A stretch of 64,000 nucleotides of DNA from Hsuehochloa calcarea. Lineage: Eukaryota > Streptophyta > Magnoliopsida > Poales > Poaceae. The stretch is taken from assembly GCA_036346395.1 (NCBI GenBank), contig CM070599.1, forward strand, positions 19,831,232 through 19,895,231, read 5' to 3'. Below the pieces are notes generated by a model. The model had not been told where the DNA came from. It made no database searches and worked only from the letters and a program-made list of their open reading frames with translations. This document shows, piece after piece, positions 20,413-33,473 of this stretch (within the stretch, counting starts at the first letter, position 1; every line of letters begins with the position of its first letter). The translations under genes and the position numbers were made by a program.

Positions 20413-21541
20413 AAGAGAAGATGATCATGAGATGATCATCAAGACAAGAGAAGACCCATCATGTGTTGATGGAGGGCACGTGAAAAAGATCATCACGTGT
20501 TGATGATATTCAAGTCATGCTTTGAGATGATGGATATCATCATGTGTTGATGGACATCAAGACAACATCCCGAAGTTAAGAAGATCATCATGCGATGATG
20601 ATATTCAAGTCAAGAACCCGGACTTGAAGTGAAGATGTGCGCCATCAAGCTTCAAGAGGATGTGCATGGCAAAGGTATGACTAGCTAGGGTTAAGGATGT
20701 ATTCCTAGTCTTTTACCGGTCTCGGTGTTTGGTTGGGAGATCGGATTGCTAGTGTAGGTTACAGTACTATTAAGAGGGATCTTGCCTAGTAGCTTGAGTC
20801 TCATCAAGTGTGGATAGCTCAATCTCGCTTGCTCTAGCTCATCATGGCATGATGCTAGTATTTTCGAATGTATTTTGTAAATAGTCGAGGCTCATGCATC
20901 TAATCCTTATAGCATGTGACTATACTTTGCAAATGTGTTTTGTAAATTGTTGAAGTCTATGTACCTACTCCTTGTTGCATGATCTAAGTTTACAAATGTG
21001 TTTTAAAAATTGTTAGGGTTTATGCATTACTTTGATTTGAGCTTCTGGAAAACTGTTTTGAAAAATGATATGACAGTTGTTGATAAGCGGTACTACCGCA
21101 AGTCGGTAGTACTGATATTTATTTGGCGGTATGTATTTTTCAGAGAATATATTTTTCAGATGTTTTGAATCCCTCTAATAATCGGAACGATCGCATTTGA
21201 ACTGCAGTATTACCGTAGGTCGGTAGTACTGAAAAATGTATGGCGGTACGTAAAATACAGAGAGTGTGTTTTCGAGTGGTTTGACATTCTCTGAAAATCA
21301 GAACGACAGCACTTTAGCTGCGGTACTAACGCAAGTAGGTAGTACCGATATTTTTTTGTGGCAGTACGTATATTACAGAGAGCGTGTTTTTTAGAGTTTT
21401 GATCTCCATTGAATCGATATGACCGTATTGTCTTGAGCGGTACTATCAGAGTGCGGTAGTACCGATATTTACATGGCGGTATGAGTTTTCCATTGAAGGT
21501 ATTTTTTAGAATTCATGAGTTTTGGAAAACGGAAGCTCCGT
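20413..21541 (+). repeat. Truncated family H LTR with 117-bp tandem repeats
   Basis: From 20413 it matches the H LTR from about 29005 (ATCATGTGTTGATGGAGG and similar words). It lacks its first ~740 bp and its 3' end, which is cut by the G1 LTR at 21542. The last 455 bp are four tandem units of about 117 bp. Confidence 0.75.
21087..21541 (+). repeat. 117-bp tandem repeat, four units
   Basis: Units begin at 21087, 21204, 21320 and 21437. Each opens with GCGGTACTACCGC or a variant, then CGGTAGTACTG, and shares CAGAGAG and TTTTGA blocks. The opening motifs form an imperfect palindrome. Confidence 0.85.
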
Positions 21542-24500
21542 TGCAACATCCCAATTTTCAGAGCTTTAAAAATCCTTTAAATAGTGGTAGTGAGAAAATT
21601 CACCATTTGGATTTATTTGAATTTTAATTTAAAAGCTTAATATGGACTTTAAGGACAAACCAATTTAATGTGCTTAATTCCAACATCAACAATGGCCAAA
21701 CTTATTTTATTTGGATTCTATTTGCTTGGATATATTCTATAGAATTTTCTAGAATTTTTCCAAGATCATTTGCTATTTTCTAATTGCTATTTGCATTTTT
21801 TGGATTTATTAAAAAGAAAAATCTATTTAAATCCCTCGGAACAGTGTTGGGCCGAAGCCTAACACTATTCCAGCCGCGCCAGCCCATCTCGCCGCTCGGC
21901 CGCGCCCTCGCCCGTTGGATGCTTGACGCGTGCCCCTCGTTTTCGATCAGACGCACGCGCTCAACCCCGACTTCCTCCGTTGGATGTTCGCCGCGTGGCC
22001 TCGCTCGCTGAACTCGCTCGCTCGCCCGCGCCTTGCTGCCGCTGCCAGGTGGGACCGCCACAAGGTCGTCGTCTCCGCGCCTTTCTTCTTCCTCGCGCGC
22101 GCCGCGCCATTGCGAAGCTTGAGCCGTTCAAAATTGCGTATCCGTTGCGGATTCTTCGCGCCGACGTTACCAAAACAAACCCCGTGTTATCCGGTACCTA
22201 TTTCTGTTGGAATCAAACCCGAATTCAGCAAATATCCCCGAGATTCAAGGATTTCAAAATCTCGGCCGTTTCGGACCCGAATTGGGGGTTTCCAATTCCG
22301 GCGTCCCCCGGGCCTATAAATACCTCCGTAGCACCGCCCAAACCTCCGCAACCCAGAGCCGCCACCGTCGTCGCCCCGATCGCTCTAGCGCAGCCGCATT
22401 TCAAGTTTTAGGGTTTTCGGCCGAGCTTCTTCTCCGGCAAATTGCGCCGCCGTCGTCGCCGCCCTTGCCTCGCCGACTCCACCACCGTGCTCAGCAAGTC
22501 CCAGGCTACCTCGGACGCACCTCCTCATCGCCGGAGCATCACCGGAGCACTCGTCCGACAACACCCGAAGCTCCACCTTCGCTTCTTCCTCACCGCCGGT
22601 CGCCACCGTCATTACCAGCCTCTGGTAAGGGCACCAACGGGTGCGCATTAGTGCCAGCAATCCACTGGTACCCTCCACCGCCGGAGAGTCGCCGCCGTTC
22701 ACCGGCGACCATCGGGTCCCGAGCGCCACCGCCGCCGTTGTCGTCGGCTCGGCCGGTGTCGACCTCGATCTTTGGTGTGGCGTACGCGTGGCGCTAGATC
22801 GCCAAAGACACGCGTGCGTGGCTCAGTCCACCGTGCCAGATCTCCCTCGGCTCGGTGCACTCGGTCCACCGTGAGCCCCGAGACTGACATGTGGGACCCA
22901 CATGTCAGATTTATTTTTAAATCTATTTTCTTTTCCGGAAATTCTCGGCTGACGCAAGCATTGCGCAATAATTCAATTTTCCTTTATAAAAATAATTCGA
23001 GAAATTCAATAAAATCCAAATTAGGGTTTTATTTGATTTCAAACTTCCAAAGCCCATATCTTTTGCATCCGAACTCCGATTGAGCCCATTCAAATTTGTA
23101 AATTCATATAAAATCAAGATCTATTTAATGGTGAATTTTATTTGATTTTTGGAGTTTGTTTTGCCTCTGTTATTTATTTGTTTTTGTTTCTTTTGTCTTG
23201 TTTGCGAGTAGACGTGGATACTTCGGGAAATTTTGCTGAAGAAGGAGCACCTCCTCAGGACCAAGACCAATATCTAGATCTATTCCAAGGTAAGTTATAC
23301 CTTTGATCAACTTGCACCCATTTTTCAAAATACTTTGTTTCAATGTATTGCATTCTAATTCAAGTATTTATTTAAATACTTTTGGGTTTAGTTATTAATC
23401 CAAATTGTTATATCCACCTTGTCTATTGTATGCCATGATCTTTTGTCACCCTAGGTTGGTTCATTATTAGTTGGTATTATCGTAGCACTAACGTGGGTTG
23501 GTTAGATACGAGTAAGTTGCTTAGCCATGCCACGAGTTATCATTTCATGTGAGTTGCAATTATAAACTTGACTAAGTGATTATGAAACTGTGTGATGAAA
23601 CTGTGTGTGTTGTGTGCTGTTACTCGTGATGGCATGTGTTGCACTTAATCAACGAGGTGGGAAAAGATTTGGGTGAGGCAAGTGGTGGATTACGTGTGAA
23701 TGGTGGAGTGTGTGCTATAAACTTTGTGATTTGGGAAAAACTGGAAGTCTTGCCTTGGTCAATTAAGGACTTAACTTTGTTCGCCATTGAACTGAGCCTT
23801 ACTGTACGACCACATGCCTAGTATGGGCCGGACCTAACTTAGTAAGTTATGGATTTTTGATATTATTACTCAGGTTGTTTTTAAGCTGTGTGATGGGCTG
23901 GAGGTGTGCTACTATGTGGGCACATCGCGGGACGGTTCACTGCTTCCCTGTCCAACAGTGTGTGTTATGCCAAAGCGATGTGTTTGGGTTGGTATGACGG
24001 TAAAGCACACTGGGAGTAATAATACTTGAGATGAAGTTTTCGAAAAGTTTTGTTATGGTCAGTGCTAGCTACACTGATTGTATCGTGTGGGTAAAGTGTA
24101 CAACCTCTGCAGAGTGTTTAAACCAATCTATTCGAATAGCCGCGTCCTCGGATATGGACATGCTCGGGAATTTCACACGAGGGGTAGATTTTCATGAAAC
24201 ATTTGGGAAGGGTCAGCTGTGTGAGATAACTTGTACAGCTGTGTGAATAACTTATTTAGACTGTGTGTCCTTTCTGAAACCAATTGTTAAATTAACATCA
24301 TTTAATTGTTTTCAATTATGTTTTCAATCTATTATTTGTATTCAATTGCAAATGTTGCATTTCCGCAAAATAACCACAGAAGCCATTCTTTGGAATAAGC
24401 CATCATGTATAAATGCATTCTGTAGTATGACTTGCGAGTACGGTGTGTACTCACTCTTACTAAACAAATCAACAGAAGTGGAGGAGTCATCACCTGCTTT

Positions 24501-24817
24501 TGAAGAAGAGTTCTACGAAGGTTGATCGTTAGGGTCTTGATCCCAGTCAGTTGCCGTGGTAAATTGATGGGAGCCTACTGGAGTTTATTTCGTTTCCGCT
24601 GCAGTTTATTCTTTATTGTCAGCCTTGCATGGCTTAATAAATGTAACACTCGACCGTAAGGTCCCAACAGTTAATTGTTATTCAAAGTACTCGTTTATTC
24701 TTATATTCGCTGTATGGATGTGATATTTCATCGATGTTGACACTGTGTGCACTAGCGTGATCCTGGACTAGTGCAGAATACACAGAGGGTCCAGATTTGC
24801 ATATTTGGGTCCCGACA
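21542..24817 (+). repeat. G1 gypsy 5' LTR
   Basis: This 3,276-bp LTR runs TGCAACATCCC (TGTAAC in the solo copy) to GGGTCCCGACA and is followed by a primer binding site, which fixes it as a 5' LTR. It has a GC-rich island at about 21860-22900, TATAAATA at 22315-22322 and the dyad CTATTCGAATAG at 24128-24139. No 3' LTR of this element is in the window. Confidence 0.9.
22315..22322 (+). promoter_or_regulatory. TATA box in G1 LTR
   Basis: TATAAATA sits inside the GC-rich island at the place equivalent to 10799 and 40731 in the other two G1 LTRs. Confidence 0.65.
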
Positions 24818-25567
24818 GAGGTGGTATCAGAGACATACTGACTGTAGCCGGTTGTAAAACAACTTTTGACACTTCGTTTCATTTTAGTGAGCTAGTGTGA
24901 GCTCCTCTCAATTGTGCATGTGTTGCACCTTGTGAGCGAGGAGAGAGGTCTCTAGTTGCATGTGTTGCATCTAGAGTTGGGTGCCTAGGAACAATCAGCC
25001 AAATGTTTAGTGACTGATTCAGTGTATTAATCTACCACCCAAAGCTGCAACATGGGAAGATGCAGATTTTATTACGAAGGTATTTCATCAGTTTAATACT
25101 TGAGGACAAGGGTGTTAAGAAGGAGGCAGTTGTCATATTACTAAACAGTTGGACTTAGATTCATTTAACCTCTGAAACATTTAAACTATCAGACGGTTGA
25201 GATGTGTAGATATTGTTTCAATTATTAGGATCTATCGGTGTTGAGACATGGTGGACAAGTTATGAGGATTAGATGGTTATGATTAAAGGAGAATGATTCA
25301 CTTTTATCGGACGATTGGGATTGAATGCAGTCGTCACTGTTTTCTGTTAGCACATGCTTATTCATTCCTGTTCACCATCAGATCATGTTTCTTTTGTCAC
25401 TGAGAGCAAGGATGGTTGCGAACTCCATAAAAGCATGTCTCCTGTGTAATTGGGATCTATCTTATGAATTGGAACCCTAATTTTGTTGTCTACTTTACCT
25501 TTGTTATTTTCGCTTACTTTCCTGTATTATTTCCCTTACCAGTTCCTCCCAAATCGATCGCAAATAG
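24818..25567 (+). mobile_element. G1 gypsy interior remnant with primer binding site
   Basis: The primer binding site TGGTATCAGAGACA lies at 24822-24835, four bases after the LTR. About 730 bp of leader-like sequence follow. It contains two near-repeats, CTCAATTGTGCATGTGTTGCA (20 bases from 24906) and a shorter version at 24957. It has no intact gag. The block 25149-25290 resembles 19457-19615. The remnant ends where the G2 LTR begins. Confidence 0.65.
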
Positions 25568-26948
25568 TGTTAGAACTCGAATTTACACATTTGAAACCCT
25601 CTGTATTACGAACTAGTCCCGGATCGTGCTTGATCCACACAGAAACCTCGATGAAATACCATCCATTTATTAATTTAACTAAAAAAATCTCAAAATAACA
25701 AATAGTAATAATAACTGGACTTTATGGCAATGTTTATTTAACTTGCCACGCAGAGCTAAAGTAACAAATGAACTCTTGCAGCAGAACAAAGAAAACTTAG
25801 AGAGACCTATCAATATGCCCACAGGCAATCGAGTGTAGAACACATCCTAATCTATGAAGTCTTCATAGTATTCCTTCTCAAAGAACTCTTGAGTAGCTTG
25901 ATATTCTTCAGCTGGGTAGCAGAATTTAAAGTCGTGAGCACATAAAGTACTCAGCAAGTCGTAGGAAAAATGTATGCAAATAATATTCATGCAAGGCTTG
26001 AATAAAGGATTAGCTGTATGTTTCTTTTGCAGAAAGTAGTACTGATGATAAATACAATACATAGATTGAAATGTGCAATTAAAAAGTATAATAAATAAAT
26101 AAGCAATTTCTTTGAAACAACCAGTGAACTTCCTATTCACTTTCCAACCAAACCAATAAGTGAATTCCCTATTCACCAACCGACACAAACCACCATGTGA
26201 ATTACCCATTCGCCAAACGAACATTATATTCATCAGGTGAACTTCCCATTTACACTCTGACACATTTTATATAGAAACTCTACCTCTCGTGTGAAATCCC
26301 CGAACACAGCTGTTTAAACAGTTTTAACACTGCAGAGGTTGTACAACTTTACCTACAAGAGATAAATCAACTCATAATATATGTACAAACACTTCTAAAG
26401 GTGCATGACTAAGTGATTATCACAAGGCCTTTACAAAGCTCCTTCCTAACCTGATTCAACCCACTAAGGTTTCAACAATGAATGTCTCACCGACCAAACA
26501 GGACCCCCCCTCTTGTGCCATTGTGAGTATACGTCTATCCCGCAACTTACGCTTCCAAGACAGAACCGAAATTAAGATATTGCTAATTAGTTAGTAAGAT
26601 CCATCCCATACTGACTATGTGGTTGTATGATTATGGCCCAGATCAATGGCGCATAAGATTAAGTTCTTGATAAGTTACTCAGGCAAGTCTACCACAAACC
26701 TACAACGTGTTATATCCACACCCTCACTTCACAACCTCTCACCCGAACGAAAACCATTTTGTTTTACCAAGACCAATGACATATCCTATCATGTTACATC
26801 AATTTTAAAAATAGTGGCTACTCGCCACGATTCCATATCTTATTAAGTCAAATTCAACATATTTGTACATATGATAATGAACCTATCGCAACTAAGTTTG
26901 ACTAAGCATCTACACGATACCCATGTTAGTGATACAAATATGTCCAAC

Positions 26949-29900
26949 AGTTGGACCGAAAAGGCGACTAGAGGGGGGGTGAATAGGAGTACGCTCACTT
27001 TTTTTTTTACAAATAATTGATTCAATAAGATTTTACACCAATAGCTGTGGAAGTTATAAAGATCAATATACCAGTACAGCGGAAGACTAGTATTGAGTCC
27101 AATTTAACCCCTAAGCAAAACAACTAAAAATCAACACAAGCTAAAAAACTCCTTTGTTGGCGGTCGACCCATTGGGTCAATGGCGGTCGACCGCAAACTC
27201 AAGAACAGATCAACGTACCAAGAGCGAAGTTGCAAACAGATGTAATTTTTGATCTACAACTCCAAACTCGATGAAACTTGGAACACACTCTATGATGTCA
27301 GAAACCTATTCCAATCGAAAATTGTGAAAATTCTTTGAAGAATTACGATCCTTTTCCGTTTGAGAGAAGGAAGGTTCAAAACCGAGTTAAAATGAAAACT
27401 AGATCCAAAATCTTGCTCGTGGGTGATTGATGATCAAGATGATCCTAGATATGTTCCCACATGCTACAGCAAGCTAGATCACGTGAAGAAATCAACCAAA
27501 AACTCACGGATCAAAGAAAGACTCAAAATCATCAAATAGAGAGAAGGAAAGCAAAGAGACAAAACTTTGATCAAAATTTCCTTGGATTGATTTGATCTAA
27601 TTTTGGTTTACAATCACTCCATCAATGGAGGACAAAGCTCAATCTATGAGCACGAAATCAAATCAAAACTCTCTAGAACCCTAACCTCCACATCTCCTCT
27701 CCCTAAGCAAATTAGGGTTTCAAAATGATAAAAGAGTTGAAGAGGGGGTGCAGCCACCTCCCTCCTCTATTTATAGTGGAGGCTTAGACCTTCTAGAAGT
27801 TTGACTCAATTGGGCTCCCGTTAAGGCCCAAAACAAACGGGTCACACACGCACGCATTTTAATGCGCCATCTTTATCGCCTCTTGACATAATCAGCTTCA
27901 CCTTGTGCCATCTTGCGCCGCGGATTGGCCAAAAGGTCACCCTTATCTATGTTGCACCATGCTTGAGTTCATTGACCTCACCCGGCATCGTCGATCGTTC
28001 TGGACCTCAGCTCTCCAAGCCTAGTCCCAATCATCCTCGCCGTTGACCGTCGTTGACCACCAAGCACCTTCACAACAATAGACAAGCAAAACGAATCCGG
28101 GAACAAGTTCTTCACAACTTGACCCATGTTAGTCAAAACATGCATCATGCAACACATATGCACTGAAACAAATGACTTTAACCTAACAACCAAACATCGC
28201 CGCCACGAAGAACGTCGATATATGTGAAAACCGGTCAGATCGCTAAAAGATCTAGACCCGCCATTATGAGTTAATGGAGTATTTTGGTGATTAATGACAA
28301 ATCTAATTGTAAGACTAACTCTCTTGTCAAGTATTACCTTGTGTAGTCTCATTTGGATATAAAGGTGAAATTCAACGAGGTATGCATTCGACTTAATCTT
28401 ATATATATTGTTGCATTCCTCGGATCCAAAATATAGGATGAACTCAACCTTAAGTCTAACTTGAATATGTGCATATGATCTTATTACACATTTGTGTATG
28501 CACACATTTAGGGGGAGTTTTATTCTATATTTTGTGGTTTCATTAGTATTTATATTTCGTTTTCCACATATATTTGGGATCTTTACTTTGAAATATATCT
28601 GTTTGAGTATATAGAACTTGTGTAGTTTTTGTATACTCATGTTTTGAGTAAATAGAACTTGTGTAGTTCTTACATACTCATGTCGTGAGTATATGTAACT
28701 TGTGTAGCTCAAATATACTCACGTTGTGTTACCTTTATCTAAATTCAATTTATGTGTAATTGAAGTGGTTATCATTAATTACCAATAAGGGAAAGATTGA
28801 TGTATCTTGTCCTACCATTATGTGATAATGGTTTGTTGTGGTAACTAATGGTAATCACATTGTGGAACTAACATTTTCCATGAGTTGGATAAATAGGTTA
28901 TGTTCCAGGATGATTAAGACTTGAGATGATCATGAGTTGATCATCAAGTCAAGAGCTTGGTGTAAAGGATGCATCATGAGTTGATGCTTATCAAGAAGAG
29001 ATGATCATGAGTTGATCGTCAAGATAAGAGAAGACCCATCATGTGTTGATGGAGGTCAAGCAAAGGATCATCATGTGTTGATGATTATCAAGTTAATGAT
29101 CCGGACTTGAAGTGATGATGTGCGTCACCAAGCTTCAAGAAGATGCAAGGCAAAGATATGACTAGCTAGGGCTAAGGATGTGTTTCTAGTATTTTACCGG
29201 TCTTGGTGTTTGGTTGGAAGACCAGATTGCTAGTATAGGTTGCCGTACTATTAAGAGGGGTCTTAACTAGTAGTTTGAATTAGTCATGTGTTGATAGCTC
29301 AATATGGTTGCTCTAGCTCATCTAGGCATGATGCTATTTATTTGCGAATATGTTTTGCAAATAGTCGAGGCTCATGCATAACCCTTGTAGCATGTGACTT
29401 AAGTTTGCAAATGTGCTTTGCAAATGGTGTAAGTCCATGTACCTTATTCCTTGTGATGAGTATTCTAAAATGTTTGCAAATGTGTTTTGCAACTAGCTGA
29501 GAATATCATCTTTTAACCTTGTTGGAATTGTACTCAAATGGGCGAATGTGTTTTGCCATTTGAAGTGAAGCAAATGTGTTTTGCTACGTAGTGCAGCGGT
29601 CGGACCGCCTCGTGGACCGATCGGCGGTGTGTCAAATTCGAACCGCCATGTGTTGGGCGGTCGGACTGATTTCCCTCTGTGTTGATTCTATTACCGGAAG
29701 TTCCACTGTTAATAAAATGGAACTTCTGATGTGAGGAAGTTTCGGGGTTCGTGCGGAACGTGTATTCCAGAGAGCGCCTGTTTTGGGACTTAGCCAATTT
29801 TCCATCGGGCGGTCAGACCGGCTAGCTGTGGCGGTCTGACCGATTTGGCAGCGGTCAGACCGACCATTACATGGCGGTCTGACCGGCCGAAGGCCCAACA

Positions 29901-31250
29901 GTTAGTTTTATAGCCGTTGGAGGCACGGACGGTCCGACCGACCATTAGTTGGCGGTCAGACCGGCCCTGTGCTGATTTGAGGGAATCTTCTCTCAACGGC
30001 TAGTTTTTGTGTGTGGGCTATATATATCCACCTTGGCCGGTTGGGGTTGGTTGCTGGTGCTATTGTGAATACCTTTTGAGCCTCTTGAGCTACGAGCAAG
30101 CCTCTCATCCTCTATTGTGCATGTGTTGCACTTGGTGAGATTTGAGAGCAAACCCTAAGTGCATGTGTTGCCTTAGGTAGTGGATTGTGTATCCACGTGA
30201 GCGTTTGACACTTGATTAGTTCAAGTGAAAGTTGAGATTTGTTTCTCTTGGTGTTTGCCGACACCTAGACAGCGTGGAGGCGATGTGCCCAGTGATCTTC
30301 TCAAGAAGCTTGTGAGAAGGCCTGGCGTGTTGTGAGTGGTTTGGTGCTCGCCATCTCCGGAGTGGAGGAAGAGCAACCGTAGTGGAGCGAGGTGTTGGTT
30401 CGTGTTGGAACCTCGGAGGTGTTGGCTTAATTAGTGGAGCCGGTCCAACGTGGTTGGGCTTACCTCAACGTGGATTAGGGGAGACCGGCAAGTCTCCGAA
30501 CACCACGGTAAAATATAATTGTATCCATCTTGTTTTTACTTGTGCTTTACTTTGAGCAATTTACATTCTTGCTTTAATTGCTTATATATCATTGTATGAT
30601 TGCTCATATTGTTTTGTAGTCATATTGTTGGTGCACTTAGTTGAGCCTAGTTGATTTAGGTTTTAATTGTACAAAACCAATTCGTTATTAGCTTCCATAT
30701 TATATATTGGTTTTAGCGCGAGAGATTTTTAAAAACTGCCTATTCAGCCCCCTCTAGTCGGCCACCTCGATCTTACAACCGCCACTATGGTCGGTCTGAC
30801 CGCCCACCCTGGCTGGTCAGACCACCACCTGTTGGCCGGTCTGACCGCCAGCTGGGACTTAGCCAATTTCATCGTCTGAAAATCTGAAACCTACTGGAAT
30901 TTTCAAACGAATAGAACTTTTGACTGGATACTCCAAAAATTATGAGACCAAGTGCAATAGAATCCTATCTGTTGCCTGCAACCTCTATTTTTGGCCCAGC
31001 TCTAAAAACCACTTTTAGAAATTGGCTGGTCCGACCGCCGCTATGGCGGTCGAGCGCCATAGTCGATCCGACCGCTGTGGCTGGCAGTCCGATCAGCCCT
31101 ATGGCCGTCAGCGCCATTCGGCCGATCGATCGCCATCGCCCGATTGCACTGAGGATATTTGCCAAAAACACGTGAAACGATAAACCTTTAACGCCATTGC
31201 CAATTGTCACATCATCCTAAGATCACAAGCATATCCCCATGATATCCACA
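26949..31250 (-). mobile_element. Family T solo LTR, interrupted by an H LTR
   Basis: The perfect duplication CCAAC flanks it (26944-26948 and 31251-31255), with G2 LTR on both sides. Without the H insert it is about 1.78 kb, the same size as the other T solo LTRs. The first base has changed (AG for TG). The TATA box on the minus strand is at 27768-27775. CGGTC-type palindromes lie near 27160-27190, 30790-30850 and 31028-31140. Confidence 0.9.
28262..30777 (+). mobile_element. Family H solo LTR (about 2.5 kb) inside the T LTR
   Basis: The right end CCCCCTCTAGTCG...GATCTTACA resembles the T LTR end. The flanks CCCGC (28257-28261) and ACCGC (30778-30782) are a 4/5 duplication, and T sequence continues on both sides. 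The left end is uncertain (CATTATGAGTTAATGG, lacking TG). It contains TATATATAT at 30019-30027, a GCGGTCNGACCG cluster at about 29595-29960 and direct repeats of GATCATGAGTTGATC and TGTGTTGATG types at 28930-29080. The long minus-strand open frame at 27978-28712 has no recognisable domain. Confidence 0.75.
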
Positions 31251-33214
31251 CCAACTAAAATCAACCATCCTATGGAGACAAATGATTCAAGGCATTAAAA
31301 GTTCAATGGAGGCATGATGACAAATAGATGATAGCTAATCCCAAATCATTTGATATAATGATAGAATGCAATTGATATAAAATAATATACTTTTTAAATC
31401 ATAGGTTCAATATGATCAAAGGACTATGACTTGCCTTAGCTTTGGCTCTGCTCAGTTACCACACTTGGATCTTTGAAGTTTGCTTCTCCTCCTGCTCCTT
31501 GAAATAGATCATCTAACGAGAGAAAACAACCGGCGAAGCACAAATAAATTCAAAAGAAATATTAAAAATATCCAAAAAATAGTAAAACCAACTCCAAACG
31601 AAAGAGCTCAATTTTAGAAGAATTTAGGAATTTGAATGGACTGAATCGGAGTTCGAACGAAGAAGAAAGGATTCTCGGAAGATTGAAATTCACGTAAAAT
31701 GATAGACTTGGAATTTCAGAATTTATGGATTTGTTTTTCTAAAGGAAAAATAATTTACTAGGTCATGCTGACATCATCAAAGAATTTTTGGCTGAAAATA
31801 AAATAAAATAAAATGAGCTGACAAGTGGGACCCACTTGTAAGTAACTAGGTTTAGGATGGACTAGGTCTACTGGTTTTGGATCTCAGTTTAGATTCATGT
31901 TCGCCACATGACGCTAAGCTGGCCGCCACATTAACAGAGAGAGAAATTGAGAGAGAGGGACAGAGGAGCACAGCCGGCGCTCGGGTGGACGGCGACGAAG
32001 GCATCCGACGGCGAGGTAGCTCCAGCGAAGGGGCAAAACGGGACCCCACAAGCATGAGGAATCTCTGGGTGGCGGTAGCCCGGCATGGACAGCGGCTAAA
32101 CGGCGGCAGTGGTGACTCTGGCGGTGGGGAGAGCTTCGAGAGTGGCGGTCCTGGTGCCTCGGTGGCGCCCGAGGGGAACACAGAGGAGCACTGCTTCAGC
32201 GGCGATGCAACGAACACAGGGAGAGGCTCGGGAAGTTCGGAGAGCGAAGGAACGAACAGCGAAAAGAAGATGACCGTAGCTAAGGAAGAACGGCGGTGGT
32301 GGTTCTCCGGTGACAGAGAGAGAACGGGAAAGAAGGGAAATAGGTGAGAGGGACATGGAACATAATGCGACGCACACGGGAGGCAAAGGGGGCTCACCGA
32401 AAAGTAGATCAACAATGGGTGGCTCGGCCAGATTTGAGGGTTACGCGGTCGGCGATGACTCGGGGGGTCTCTCGGAAAAGATGATGAGGGCACCTCGTAG
32501 AACATGGAGAGGCGAGTCTAATGATGGTGATGGCATGGGTGAAGGACTCTTGATAGCGATGAACCTCGGTGGAGAAGACCACGGCGGTGGCTCTATTCTT
32601 CGGCGAGAACCGACGAAAGAAATGAGAGAACGGGATCGAGATTTTAGGGTTTCGGGAGAGAAATTTGGGGCGAGCAAATTGACACGGTGGGCATTTTTAT
32701 ATAGGCACAGAGATGGAGCATCAAGGATGAGCAAGGTGTGGCACAAGTCTGGCTCGGACACGAGGGCAAGGACTCCTTGTTGAAGACGATGGTGCTGACA
32801 GCTGGGCCACTCGGTAGTGAGGTGAGGCTGGCTCGGGCTGAAAGAAAAAGGAAGCGGGCCAAGCTACTAGGCTTCGACGCATGGGATAAAAGGTGAAGTG
32901 GACTGGGCTGACAAGGAAAATGAATTGGGCCGAAGGAAAAGATTGAGCCCGAGAAGAAAATCCGGATTTCAGAAATTAAGGTAAATAAAACCGAGCCAAA
33001 TAAATAGCAAATAAATACCAAAAATTATGAGAAAATTCTCTAGAACACAAGGAACTCAAATAAAACAACTTTTAATTTAATTAAAGTTTATATTATTCAT
33101 ATTAAATCTTTTTTATTTCTAAAAATTCAAATTAAGCTTTAACTTGAACAATAAAATTTAAATGTTTACTTTTATTTTAAAAGCTTCAGAAAAACCAAAT
33201 TTTGGGATGTTACA

Positions 33215-33473
33215 CAATTTGTATTTCAGGCATAATTCACTATGGTCTTGACATGGCGGTGAGGATCTGAACGAAGGTCTTAGGTGGCGGTGGGGATTTG
33301 GGCGGAGGTCGCTGTCTCATGGGTGACCAGTGTACCTGAATCACCACTGGCTAGTTGGGTTGGGGCGGAGAGTAACTGCGGTCTACGAATGGTAAGTGAT
33401 GATATTTTTTGGCACAGTTGAGTGGCAAAGGGCTATTTCCACTCGCAAAAGCCATCAGAAGCAACAAAAGGGC
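33215..33473. other. Unassigned GC-moderate stretch
   Basis: I see no gene or terminal repeats. It lies between the G2 LTR and a plus-strand LTR fragment. Confidence 0.4.

Larger units (their letters stand above)
25568..33214 (-). mobile_element. G2 gypsy LTR (3.3 kb) split by nested T and H LTRs
   Basis: The minus-strand LTR begins TGTAACATCCCAAAATTTGG at 33214 and ends at 25568. The two parts, 25568-26948 and 31256-33214, total about 3.3 kb and align in order with the other gypsy LTRs here: GC-rich island about 31860-32660, dyad CTGTTTAAACAG at 26310-26321, and CCCACAGGCAATCGAG near 25818. The flanks AATAG and CAATT do not match, so I cannot confirm a clean solo insertion. Long open frames in the GC-rich island have no domains. 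Confidence 0.8.

Noticed and set aside
21087..21541. CRISPR-like array
   Set aside because: Units are long tandem repeats without constant-repeat/variable-spacer structure, in a plant LTR.
27978..28712. Long minus-strand open frame (244 codons) as a gene
   Set aside because: It spans the junction of the T and H LTRs, has repetitive low-complexity content and no domain.
25568..33214. Clean solo-LTR call for G2
   Set aside because: The flanking 5-mers AATAG and CAATT do not match, so I only call it an LTR.
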